Assembly: GCA_023145555.1 (NCBI GenBank)
Contig: JAGLDO010000071.1
Coordinates: forward strand, 1 to 22,383
Reading direction: 5' to 3'
Source of the DNA: Bacteroidales bacterium
GTDB lineage: Bacteria; Bacteroidota; Bacteroidia; Bacteroidales; B39-G9
Length of the DNA: 22,383 nucleotides
A program made the translations under genes and the position numbers. Below the pieces are notes generated by a model. That model searched no databases and was not told the origin of the DNA. It saw only the letters and a list, made by a program, of their open reading frames with translations. Below, in pieces: positions 1 to 9,129 of this stretch (within the stretch, counting starts at the first letter, position 1; every line of letters begins with the position of its first letter).

Positions 1-317
1 TTGAAACCCTCGTAGGGTTGTGGTTAAAAATCCTTAAAGGATTGAATAATAATAGCCCTGTATGAAATGCAGGGTAAATGATATGAAATAGAAAGGAACC
101 CTGAAAAGGGTTCAAAACATTAAAAAACATAATTTTCCAAATCTGAAAGATTTGGAAAATTGCATTAAATATAAATCAATCTCCCTAACCCTCTTCTCCA
201 AGAGGGAATACACCGCTCTGCAATGTTTATATCTTTGTCTATTAAAAATCTGCAATTATAAAAGAAATGACATATCTTAAAGATATGTCATTTCTTTTAC
301 TTACTCAACATTATCAA
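1..317. repeat. Gene-free array of short hairpins
   Basis: No coding region is visible here. The stretch is a row of perfect or near-perfect short palindromes: AACCCT/AGGGTT (5-10, 14-19), AATCCTT/AAGGATT (29-35, 37-43), CCCTG/CAGGG (56-60, 70-74), GAACCCT/AGGGTTC (96-102, 107-113), a 14-bp stem at 131-144/148-161 with loop GAA, CCCTCTT/AAGAGGG (189-195, 200-206), and a 20-bp stem at 259-278/280-299. Stems differ in sequence but share small loops and close spacing. Such palindromes are common in Bacteroidota intergenic DNA. I read this as an accumulation of REP-like elements, with the last hairpin serving the adjacent gene as a terminator. Confidence 0.75.
259..299 (-). terminator. Probable terminator of the giant adhesin gene
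   Basis: A perfect 20-bp stem (259-278 with 280-299) lies just after the stop codon of the minus-strand adhesin gene at 318. The centre is one unpaired A; in practice the tip opens to a loop of about five bases (TTAAA). The 3' arm on the minus strand ends in a T-rich stretch, and a TTTTT run follows about 10 bases later. Length, perfection and position fit transcription termination. The structure is nearly symmetric, so it could act in both directions. Confidence 0.65.
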
Positions 318-3300
318 CTATTTAACGACAATAAACTTTTTAGTAATAGAAAACTTTTTATCATTTATCCTTACAAAATACATACCTTCGGGATAAGAGC
401 TTGAATTGAAAACAAACATCTCGTTTCCCTTTTTTATTTTAACAGACTTAACAACTCGTCCAAGCTGATTATAAATCTGTATGTAGATATCATTCTCTAA
501 AGACTTGTTAAATAAAATATAAGTCTCTCCTACTGATGGATTAGGATAAAGCATGAAATTAAAATCATTATTATTGGCAAAGAATGAAGCTATTCCTGTT
601 GATGATGTTGTTGTATCATCGGTAGCAGCCTGATAAATTACTTTTGAATTATCGTCTTGAACAAAAGCAACAACAATAACATTTTCAATATTTACATCAT
701 CATCAATTTGCCATGACTTATTAACAGTCTCACTATTACCCGGCAGCCAATTTTGACTATAATTTATTCCTCCTGAGTTAGGGAGCATTTTTCTTAAAAC
801 ATTCTTAAATTTAATTGATTTGCCTTCAATCTCAATCTCCTTTTCAACTGCGGTTAAATACAAAGAAACATTTTTATTATTCATTGTATCGAGAGCCGTT
901 ATTTTAGCTGTTATATTAATTTCATTATTTATTTTCTCTGTTTGCAAATCAATATCAAATTTAGGACTAACCAATGAACGCATTTTTATACTTTTTTCAG
1001 ATAAAGAAGAAGGTAAATAATCATAAGTCAATTTCCCATCAATAATTGAATAAGGAACTCCTGAAACACCATAATAAATTGAACGAGCACTTGGAGCTGC
1101 CGGATTATATACATTCATCAAATCTTCACCCGGATAAGCTGTGTGATATTGAATATCGACAACATCAGAAGCATTTGCTTCAACAATTGAATTAATTTGA
1201 GAATTAATTGTATTACATTTCGTTGATGATGAGTTTGTAAAGTGTTCCAACAATACTTTACGTGAACGTTCACCAATCCATACATCGTCGAAAGCAAAAC
1301 CCTCATAATCTGAATTTGAAGCATCAGATGCAAAAGCTATTCTAAAACGTACGCTATTTTCATTTTTCAAAGTATCAAGATCATGTCTTACTTCAACCCA
1401 AGCACTATCATTATCTCCTGACCAACCTTCCTGATAAAGTTTTTGATCTCCCGGGTTACTTGCAATTCCTGAAGTGTTAAACCAGTTTATTCCATCTCCA
1501 AGGATTCCAATATTTGTCCATGAAGAATCGTCAAGACTATATTGCAATACAGTTCCATCATATTTCAATTGTGAGTTAGAGAAAACCTTCATTTTAATCA
1601 TTGGTCGTTTCAATGCTGTAAAGTCGAAACACGGACTTGTAACATTTGATTTCTCATTATCGTTATAATTTCCCAATAAGTTAGTACACCAAACAGAATC
1701 TTCATCATTAGAATTAATTATATTCCCTTGAGGAATACCAAACTGCCAACTGTTGTTACTTACATCTCTATATTGACTATACCAACCTTTTTTACCTGAA
1801 TTAAAATTTTCAGAATATGAAGGAAGCTCATCAAATTTAATATACGGTCTGATATGAATTTTCTGCAAAATAGTATCGTTACAGGAGTTATCAGTTGTAA
1901 CAATTAACTTAACATTAAAATCGCCAATTGAATTATACGAATGTTTTGGGTTAGCATCACTTGATTGAGTATTATCACCAAAATCCCAATAATAATTATT
2001 ATAAGCACCGGGTGTGCAATTAGAAAATTGAACAGAATCTCCTCCAAAGCAAACATTTTTCCATGAAAAATCGGCAACAGGGGGTTCTCCAAAATCAATA
2101 ATCGAATCTTTCGCATTGCTACATCCTGCAAATGTGGTTGCTGTTAAATTAACATTATACTCATCAGCGCTAGCATAAAAATGCTTTGGATTTAATCTGG
2201 TATCAGTACCACCATCTCCAAAAGTCCATGATGCAGACATAATTGAATCTAAAGGAAGCGAAGAAATAAAAGTAAAACGTATTGAATCGGCAATACAAGC
2301 ATCATTAATAGTAAAGTCAATATCAGGCACCTGATTAATTGTTACGTTTTTATATACATCAACCCAACAACCTGTGATGCTGTTTGCATATCTGTAACGA
2401 ATAGTGTTTTCTCCAATATTAGCACTATTTGGTGAAAAAGAAGCGGAACCATCTCCTTTATCAATTATTCCGTTACCATAAAAACTTCCGTTAGAACTTT
2501 TAGGAACACCTGTTAATTCAGTAGTAGCTGCATCGTGGCAATAACTATTATCTAAATTTGTAAAATCGATAAAGCCAATTGAATCTACTGTAATTGTTTT
2601 ATCAAGATAGAAAACAGCTGTATCTTTATCTCCTTTCATTTTATACCGATATCGAATATTATGGTCTCCAGAACCAGCTTCTGCCGGATTAAATTGTGCT
2701 GTGTCGGGAGCAATATTAACAATTCCATCCCCAATAAAGAAACCTCCAGCAATGCCGATATCCGGTTTACCAACAAAAACATCAGATTTATCATCATAGC
2801 AAAAAACATCTCCTGAACTTTCAATGTTACCTGAAGCTTGTTTTACACTTGTAGTATCAGATATTGAATTTGAACAAGAATGATTATCTGTATAAGTATA
2901 TGTAATTTTAAATTCGGAACCTAAACCGGATTGATCAGGCAAGAAGTAATCACCACTAATACCTGTTCCTGAAAAAATACCTCCGGAAGGTGATGCTATC
3001 AATGAATCTTTAGCTTCTTCAATATTATATATGTCACGCATACTAAACGAAACATTGGGTAAAGAATAAAAAGTAACCGGTTTACTTATAGAATCTTTAC
3101 ATATACCATCTCCAACAGAAGACGTAAATACATATTTTACATTGTAAGAACCTGTTGGTATTATGCTTGGGTCGATAGTTGCGCTATTTCCATAATCGAT
3201 AAAACCATCGCCGGTGTAAGCTGAAAAATGGCCTGTTCCGGGATGATAAACGCTTGATTTTAATGAAATAACGGGGTCTCCATAACAGTAGCTTATATCT

Positions 3301-6300
3301 AAGGTTGCGAAGTCAATATTTCCTATTGAATCAATAATAATTGGCTCAACTATTTCATATTTTGTTCCATTTCTGTAATATGTATAAACAACTGTATCAT
3401 TACCTGAGCCTGCATTTACAACACTATACAACGCTGTAGCATCACCATTATCAACAATACTGTTTTTATAGTTTGTAAATGTTCCGAAACCCGGTAATCC
3501 TTCGTCATCTCCTGTAATTTCAATAACAGTATCTTTATAACAAATTGTTGAACTTAAATTTGAGATGTTACCTTGTGCCAGTCTCACTTCAGTAGTGTCA
3601 TTAATATTATTAGAACAACCGGTAATTGAATCGGTATATTGGTAATTGATGACAACCTGAGAACCTTCAGAAATAAGGTTTGGATAAAAAATATTATTAC
3701 TGACTCCAATTCCGGAGAAACTACCTTGGGTATGATTCCCAACAAGAGGAATCGCTGCTCCATCTTTATTATAATTATCTTCTAAAGTAAATGATACCAG
3801 TGGCAAAGGATTTATTTTAACACTCTGAACAAATTCTTTTTTACAAGTACTGGGTGAAGGTGAAGAATAAACATACTTAATATTGTATAAATTATCCGGT
3901 ATTGTAAGATTTGGATAGAAATAAGCAGTACCATCGCCATTATCAGTAATTCCTTCACCTGTAAAGTGACCATTATTATTTTCAGGGAACCCACTAATAA
4001 TAACTCTTTCGTCATCTGCACAATATGCAGTATCAAGATCATAAATCAACACTTCACCAATTGAATCGACTTTTAGAATTTTTTCTACATAAAGTACAGT
4101 AGTACCATCGTCGGCACTTAAATAATTATATCTAATAGTATCGTTGCCACTACCTGCTAAGACAGGGTCGTAAGTAGCTGTGTCAGGTGATAAGTTTACA
4201 ATGCCATGTCCTGTAAAATATCCTGAATTTTCTACACCATCATTATTTGTACCATACAAAGTATCAACAGCTTCGTAGTAACAATAAATATTATTATCAT
4301 TATCTCCTGAAATTGAAGCATTTGCAGAAATAATATTTGTAAAATGTGATATTGACGATGAACATCCTGTAATTGTATCTTCATAGAAATAAGAAATTTC
4401 TGCATTTGAACGAACACCTGCTTTTTCCGGATCAAAACTATGTTCATATATACCGGGGCCGCTAAATGTACCATCTAAAGTAGTGTCAGCGTTAACAATA
4501 CTAACTAACTCAACAGCATCAGAATTAACATTATAATTACTCAGTAAATCAAACGACACAATTGGTACTGAATTTATTCTAACACTTTTGTCAACGTAAC
4601 TTTGACATCCACTAATATTGGAAGTGTAAGTATAATTAATTACATAATTTGAATCTGCCGGTATTTCATTTAGATTAAGAGTAGCAGAATTACCATTATT
4701 ATTCAAACCCAGAATTGTGTTTGTAAAAGCACCATATCCGTCAGGATGAGAATAAATTGCATTGAGGTTAACAATATCATCACTAACACAATATGAAGTG
4801 TCTAAAGTGATAAAATCGACATTACCAATAGAATCGACATAAACAATCTGCTTAACATCGAAACGAGTAGATCCAAAATAATAAGTATAAGTTACCGTAT
4901 CTCTTCCATTTCCGGCAGTAACAAGATTATAGACAGCTTTATTATCTAATAAATTAGTATCAATAATAGCATTATTATAACTTGTAAATGTTCCAATAGT
5001 GTCAGAAAACCCTGAGGGTGAGCACGAAATTAAAAAAGATGTATCTTGATAACAATAAGTACTTGCTAATTCAGGAATAGTTTCATTAGCTGCTCTTATG
5101 TTAGTTGTGTCATTAACATTATTTGAACAACCTGTACTAGGATTTGTGTATTCATAATTAATAATTTTATTATCACCAATTCCGGCATAATTCGGATTAA
5201 AAATACTGTCATTATTAATACCGGGACCATTAAATAAACCGGGAGTAACTACACCATCAACTTTACCGTGCAAAGTAACAGCTTCCCCTTCATAATTATA
5301 GTAATTAAGAAGAGTAAAGGAAACATTTGGTTTACTATTTACAGTAACACTTTTTGTAACTGTATTACTTTTACATCCGTTAGGAGAAGTGTAATAAAAA
5401 GCAATATAATAAGTTGTTCCAAAAGTAGCTTGATTTGGATCTAATTGTGCAGTATTGCCATTAATAACATTAGGTGTTAAAAATGGAGTTGATGCACCCG
5501 ACCAAGTACCATTACCACCCGGTGGATAAAGGTCAACTCTTTGAGTATCAACTGGTGTTAACATAACCGCAGCATCACCCTCGCAATATTTTGTATCCAT
5601 ATCGAAATCAACATAACCAACAGAATCAACTGTAAAAGTACGAACAACATCAAAGTAAGCACCATCAAAATATGTATAAGTAATAGTATCTGTACCAGGT
5701 CTAATTAGGCTTGGGTTGATATATGCACTGTTATCACCGTTATCATGAAGTCCAACACCACCGGAAATTACAAAACTACCAATTGAATCATTTGGATTTG
5801 TTCCAAAAATATTATAATTCTGATTAGCATAGCAATAAATTGCTTCAAGACTGTCAATTTTTCCGCCTGAAGTAACAACATTAACTAAATTTGTATCAAC
5901 ATTTGTACATCCATTAGCATCTGTATATGAATACAGTACCTCATTTGGAGAAATAGTATCAGCTAAATTTGGATGAAATGTACTATCGCTTGGAGTAACA
6001 CCTTGTCCTGAGAATGTCCCTTCCGGATGATGATTACCGATTAACACAACAGGATCGTCAGTGTAGCTATATGTTTCAGCCAGATTTGTAATATTAACAA
6101 TAGGTAAAGGATTTTCTGTTACAATTGCACTACCACTCATTGATTTAGTACACGAAGTTGAAACATTTGTTGCTTCGACTGTATATGAACCATATTTTTT
6201 ATTATCCCATGAAAGTGGCGAGCCTGTACCGGCAACAGATGTTCCTTCATCAGCTCCGCCTTTTAAAAGTTGATAATTAACACCGCTTTCTGAACCATCA

Positions 6301-7781
6301 AGACCAACAGTTACAGATGAACCTTCACAATAAGCAGCTGTTCCGGTAACATTAAATTCGACAATTGCAGCAGGTTCAGTTATTGTTTCACTATCAATAA
6401 TTGTACATGAATTAGCACCATCGTCAGTAACTGTTACTGTATAAACTCCGGGAGCTAAATTACTTATTGTGGACGTGGTTGGTACGATTGGAGTACCGTC
6501 TTTTTCCCAAGTATATGAATATGTGGGACCAGTTCCTCCTCCGGCATTTGCAGTTATTGCTCCATCATCAGCACCATTACAGCTTACATCTGTGGGCACC
6601 AAATTTAGTGTCAATGCTGGATTTTCTGTTACAACAACACTACCCATTGTTTTATCACATGTTGTTGAAGGATTTGTTGCAATCACGGTATATGTTCCTT
6701 GTGTTTTGTCATCCCACGAAAGAGGAGAGCCTGTTCCTGCAAGTGGAGAGCCATCATCAGAGCCACCTATTAAAAGTTGGTAGTTAATTCCTGTTTCAGA
6801 ACCATCTAACTCAACTGTAACGCCGGATGATCCATGGCAATAATAACTCTCACCAGTTAATTGAAAATTATATACTTGTATTGCAGCAGGTTCCGTTATA
6901 ACTGCACTATCAACAATTGTACATGAAGTAGCACCTTCATCAGTAACTGTTACTGTGTAAGTAGCCGTAGCTAAATTACTTATTGTGGACGTAGTTGGTG
7001 CGATTGGAGTACCGTCTTTTTCCCACGAATATGAATATGTGGAACCAGTTCCTCCGCCGGGATTTACTGCAATTGTTCCATCATCTGCACCATTACATGT
7101 TACATCTGTTTTTACTAAATTTGTTGTTAATGCGAGTTCTTCATTTATATTAAAACTGTCGGCAACAAAACATCCGTTAACATCAGTTGCTGTTATATAA
7201 TATTCTCCGGACTGTAGTGTATTTAAATTTTGTGAAGTTGATGAATAAGAATCAGGTCCTGTCCATTCATAAGAGATTGGTGTTGTGCCACTTACATCTA
7301 AACTAATTTCACCATCGTAGTTGCCGTTACAACTAACATCAGTAGTTGTAGTAGTAGCTGAGACTTGTGTATGACCTTGCCAAGCCATTGCAAAGCCTGC
7401 ACGAGTAGTATGGCCATCTGATATAAATACCACAGTAATATATGATTCTGTTGAAATCGTATCTGCAAGAGGCGATGTGATTGGTCCTGCTAAATTATAT
7501 AATTGAGATGCACCTATGTCGCCATCATAAACATGAAACTGAGCACCCGTATTAATATTAAGAGAGTCAATAGAGATAAAAACCTTAGAAGCATTTGTAG
7601 GGCTAATTATTATTGTATCGTTGTCGTTTTTTGAATAATTTACAGAGTTTCCGCCCGAATCATAAAGTGTGTCAACGCAGGAATTAACAGTACTTTCTTC
7701 GTTTATTTTAACTCCTTGAGAATATAAATTATTTATACAAATAAATAATAATGATATTGATAAGATAATTAATTTTTTCAT
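318..7781 (-). CDS. Giant secreted adhesin-like protein with T9SS type A sorting domain
   Basis: This 2487-residue protein is predicted to be exported by Sec and then placed on the cell surface by type IX secretion. Residues 1-22 form a signal peptide (cleavage near LYSQ). Residues about 35-135 resemble a CUB domain. Three SprB-type repeats follow (motif TDVxCNGxxDG at about 148, 228 and 397), with interleaved Ig-like modules. Five super-repeats of about 240-260 residues, each marked by VDSIG or a near variant (about 720, 982, 1240, 1481, 1732), fill roughly 600-1815. Two PKD domains (1818-1898, 1900-1978; WTFGDG, WDFGDN) come next, then a MAM/jelly-roll-like domain (1987-2173), an Omp28-like thioredoxin-fold region (2174-2395), and a type A C-terminal domain (2408-2487; YPNPSVGE start). 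Adhesion or matrix binding is inferred from the architecture. A 163-base gap with a hairpin separates it from the lipoprotein gene, so it may be transcribed on its own. The leader has no clear Shine-Dalgarno site. Confidence 0.9.
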   Translation of the reverse strand: MKKLIILSISLLFICINNLYSQGVKINEESTVNSCVDTLYDSGGNSVNYSKNDNDTIIISPTNASKVFISIDSLNINTGAQFHVYDGDIGASQLYNLAGPITSPLADTISTESYITVVFISDGHTTRAGFAMAWQGHTQVSATTTTTDVSCNGNYDGEISLDVSGTTPISYEWTGPDSYSSTSQNLNTLQSGEYYITATDVNGCFVADSFNINEELALTTNLVKTDVTCNGADDGTIAVNPGGGTGSTYSYSWEKDGTPIAPTTSTISNLATATYTVTVTDEGATSCTIVDSAVITEPAAIQVYNFQLTGESYYCHGSSGVTVELDGSETGINYQLLIGGSDDGSPLAGTGSPLSWDDKTQGTYTVIATNPSTTCDKTMGSVVVTENPALTLNLVPTDVSCNGADDGAITANAGGGTGPTYSYTWEKDGTPIVPTTSTISNLAPGVYTVTVTDDGANSCTIIDSETITEPAAIVEFNVTGTAAYCEGSSVTVGLDGSESGVNYQLLKGGADEGTSVAGTGSPLSWDNKKYGSYTVEATNVSTSCTKSMSGSAIVTENPLPIVNITNLAETYSYTDDPVVLIGNHHPEGTFSGQGVTPSDSTFHPNLADTISPNEVLYSYTDANGCTNVDTNLVNVVTSGGKIDSLEAIYCYANQNYNIFGTNPNDSIGSFVISGGVGLHDNGDNSAYINPSLIRPGTDTITYTYFDGAYFDVVRTFTVDSVGYVDFDMDTKYCEGDAAVMLTPVDTQRVDLYPPGGNGTWSGASTPFLTPNVINGNTAQLDPNQATFGTTYYIAFYYTSPNGCKSNTVTKSVTVNSKPNVSFTLLNYYNYEGEAVTLHGKVDGVVTPGLFNGPGINNDSIFNPNYAGIGDNKIINYEYTNPSTGCSNNVNDTTNIRAANETIPELASTYCYQDTSFLISCSPSGFSDTIGTFTSYNNAIIDTNLLDNKAVYNLVTAGNGRDTVTYTYYFGSTRFDVKQIVYVDSIGNVDFITLDTSYCVSDDIVNLNAIYSHPDGYGAFTNTILGLNNNGNSATLNLNEIPADSNYVINYTYTSNISGCQSYVDKSVRINSVPIVSFDLLSNYNVNSDAVELVSIVNADTTLDGTFSGPGIYEHSFDPEKAGVRSNAEISYFYEDTITGCSSSISHFTNIISANASISGDNDNNIYCYYEAVDTLYGTNNDGVENSGYFTGHGIVNLSPDTATYDPVLAGSGNDTIRYNYLSADDGTTVLYVEKILKVDSIGEVLIYDLDTAYCADDERVIISGFPENNNGHFTGEGITDNGDGTAYFYPNLTIPDNLYNIKYVYSSPSPSTCKKEFVQSVKINPLPLVSFTLEDNYNKDGAAIPLVGNHTQGSFSGIGVSNNIFYPNLISEGSQVVINYQYTDSITGCSNNINDTTEVRLAQGNISNLSSTICYKDTVIEITGDDEGLPGFGTFTNYKNSIVDNGDATALYSVVNAGSGNDTVVYTYYRNGTKYEIVEPIIIDSIGNIDFATLDISYCYGDPVISLKSSVYHPGTGHFSAYTGDGFIDYGNSATIDPSIIPTGSYNVKYVFTSSVGDGICKDSISKPVTFYSLPNVSFSMRDIYNIEEAKDSLIASPSGGIFSGTGISGDYFLPDQSGLGSEFKITYTYTDNHSCSNSISDTTSVKQASGNIESSGDVFCYDDKSDVFVGKPDIGIAGGFFIGDGIVNIAPDTAQFNPAEAGSGDHNIRYRYKMKGDKDTAVFYLDKTITVDSIGFIDFTNLDNSYCHDAATTELTGVPKSSNGSFYGNGIIDKGDGSASFSPNSANIGENTIRYRYANSITGCWVDVYKNVTINQVPDIDFTINDACIADSIRFTFISSLPLDSIMSASWTFGDGGTDTRLNPKHFYASADEYNVNLTATTFAGCSNAKDSIIDFGEPPVADFSWKNVCFGGDSVQFSNCTPGAYNNYYWDFGDNTQSSDANPKHSYNSIGDFNVKLIVTTDNSCNDTILQKIHIRPYIKFDELPSYSENFNSGKKGWYSQYRDVSNNSWQFGIPQGNIINSNDEDSVWCTNLLGNYNDNEKSNVTSPCFDFTALKRPMIKMKVFSNSQLKYDGTVLQYSLDDSSWTNIGILGDGINWFNTSGIASNPGDQKLYQEGWSGDNDSAWVEVRHDLDTLKNENSVRFRIAFASDASNSDYEGFAFDDVWIGERSRKVLLEHFTNSSSTKCNTINSQINSIVEANASDVVDIQYHTAYPGEDLMNVYNPAAPSARSIYYGVSGVPYSIIDGKLTYDYLPSSLSEKSIKMRSLVSPKFDIDLQTEKINNEINITAKITALDTMNNKNVSLYLTAVEKEIEIEGKSIKFKNVLRKMLPNSGGINYSQNWLPGNSETVNKSWQIDDDVNIENVIVVAFVQDDNSKVIYQAATDDTTTSSTGIASFFANNNDFNFMLYPNPSVGETYILFNKSLENDIYIQIYNQLGRVVKSVKIKKGNEMFVFNSSSYPEGMYFVRINDKKFSITKKFIVVK
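6111..7140 (-). repeat. Tandem ~516-bp duplication inside the adhesin gene
   Basis: Two adjacent copies of a unit of about 516 bp (172 codons) are visible at DNA level. For example, the segment starting at 6454 (gctaaattacttattgtgga) recurs at 6970, and the segment near 6361 recurs near 6877. The shift is about 510 at the left end, so there are small indels. Each unit encodes one SprB-type repeat plus one Ig-like module (C-x-GSS-x-V-x-LDGS). High nucleotide similarity, not just protein similarity, points to a fairly recent duplication or ongoing homogenisation. Confidence 0.85.
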
Positions 7782-7944
7782 GATGGCGATATTTAGATAA
7801 ACTCCATAAGTTACGAAGTAATTTACTATGCTAAAATATATTTTGATAAACTATATTAATATATTGATTAATAAATTAGTAAATGAAATATTAAAATTTT
7901 TCGGATTACAAATCCGAAAGAGCTATGGACTTTATATACAAACA
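7782..7944. other. Spacer between lipoprotein and adhesin genes
   Basis: This AT-rich spacer of 163 bases contains the palindrome at 7899-7919 and no convincing gene. I searched the minus strand for a TAnnTTTG -7 box for the adhesin gene and found no clean match. A short reading frame on the plus strand (7828-8013) runs into the lipoprotein gene and has no recognisable content, so I do not call it. Confidence 0.6.
7896..7920. repeat. Palindromic repeat, copy 1
   Basis: TTTCGGATT (7899-7907) pairs with AATCCGAAA (7911-7919) around the loop ACA. The same palindrome with its flanking GAGC/GCTC, about 25 bases in all, occurs in inverse orientation at 21307-21331. It starts about 25 bases after the stop of the lipoprotein gene and could end that operon, although no strong T run follows on the minus strand. 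An identical second copy elsewhere argues for a dispersed repeat first, and a terminator only secondarily. Confidence 0.75.
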
Positions 7945-9129
7945 CTAATTCAAATTGCCAAGTTCATCTACTTTTACAAGACAAATCATTTTATTGCCTT
8001 CCACTTCACTTGAGCCAATTATTATAAAACCGTTATTTAATGTGTTACAAATATTATTTCCTTCTTCAATACCGGCTCCGCCAAAAGTTTGATTAATAAT
8101 TTCATTTCCGGCATTATCGGTTTTAATAAAAAACATATCTTTTGAACCGTCATTATAGCTTTGTGTAGTGCCGATAATTGCAATTTCATTATCATTTGTA
8201 ATTTGCAAGGCATTCCCAATATCATCGGCAGAACCTCCAAATTCTTTTTTCCACTCTAAATCCGATATGTTACTACTAATTTTTGCAAGGAAAACATCTT
8301 TTTTCCCATTTTCGCCATTTAGAATTGTTCCGGTTAACATATATCCCGAACCATCTGACAATGCCTTAATATTTTGTCCTTCAGCTCCCTGCAATTGTGA
8401 ATATTGAGGAGCATTACTAATAATACCATTTGCATTAGTCTCAATAACAATTACATTATTATTTTGAGATAAGGTTGGAAAACTTTTTGTGTTTCCAATA
8501 ATAACAAAACCGTTATCACTTTTTTGTAAAACATCATTAGCTAAATCGTCATAAACACCTCCAAAATTTTTTGTCCATAAAGTATCTCCTGCTTGGTCGG
8601 TTCTAAGCAGATAAACATCAGTATTATTATTACCGGTTGTGCTTCCTACAATAATATATCCACCATCACTTGTTTGTTTAATCGCTTTACCTGTCTGATT
8701 ATTAGTTACGCCAATTTGCTTTTCCCATTGTTTATCGCCGTTATTGCTAACTTTAGCAATAAATATATCTTCATACATTGACGTTTTGTCAACTGTTTTA
8801 GTGCCTAATAAAGTATAAGAACCATCGTCATTAACCACAACGGTGTTTGCGTAGTCGTTTAAAGTATCGCCATAAGTAATTGACCATTGTTCATTACCAT
8901 ATTCATTTATTTTAATAAGCAATATGTCGGTTCCTTGGTTAACCGTTGTTGTTGTTGATAGCAAAATATAACCATCGTCGGTTTGTTTCACGTCAATACC
9001 ATAATCAAGACTAGAGTTGCCGAAAAGTTTTATAAAGAAATCTTTTTGCTCAGGTTTTAAATTCGTTTTGTTGCAGGCACTTACAAAAAATATGATTGCA
9101 AGAATTATTAATGGTAGAATTCGTTTCAT
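7945..9129 (-). CDS. Lipoprotein, predicted seven-bladed beta-propeller
   Basis: A 394-residue predicted lipoprotein: the signal peptide ends in the lipobox FVSAC, with lipidated Cys19. Seven repeats of about 52 residues start near 43, 92, 146, 196, 250, 303 and 356. Each has the pattern of a conserved GxDD-like turn, then DGGYIIVGST, then D-x-(Y/F)-L-x-K-x-D, then G-(N/D)-x-x-W-x-K-x-FGG. Seven such units fit a closed beta-propeller. No acidic or S-D-rich lipoprotein export signal follows Cys19, so the protein may face the periplasm rather than the cell exterior; that is inference. Its start codon overlaps the stop of the upstream outer-membrane gene by one base (TAATG), which suggests translational coupling. 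It is the last gene of the TIR/STAND operon. No enzyme motif is visible. It may act as a binding or sensor partner. Confidence 0.85.
   Translation of the reverse strand: MKRILPLIILAIIFFVSACNKTNLKPEQKDFFIKLFGNSSLDYGIDVKQTDDGYILLSTTTTVNQGTDILLIKINEYGNEQWSITYGDTLNDYANTVVVNDDGSYTLLGTKTVDKTSMYEDIFIAKVSNNGDKQWEKQIGVTNNQTGKAIKQTSDGGYIIVGSTTGNNNTDVYLLRTDQAGDTLWTKNFGGVYDDLANDVLQKSDNGFVIIGNTKSFPTLSQNNNVIVIETNANGIISNAPQYSQLQGAEGQNIKALSDGSGYMLTGTILNGENGKKDVFLAKISSNISDLEWKKEFGGSADDIGNALQITNDNEIAIIGTTQSYNDGSKDMFFIKTDNAGNEIINQTFGGAGIEEGNNICNTLNNGFIIIGSSEVEGNKMICLVKVDELGNLN

Noticed and set aside
1..317. CRISPR array
   Set aside because: The hairpins have different sequences and irregular spacing; there is no constant direct repeat, no uniform spacer and no cas gene.
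6467..6787. Plus-strand reading frames inside the adhesin gene, two of about 105 codons in overlapping frames
   Set aside because: They lie opposite low-stop repeat DNA of a clearly real gene, recur with the 516-bp duplication, and show no recognisable protein features.
7828..8013. 61-codon plus-strand small protein gene
   Set aside because: It overlaps the 3' end of the lipoprotein gene, includes the palindromic repeat, and has no recognisable content or promoter.
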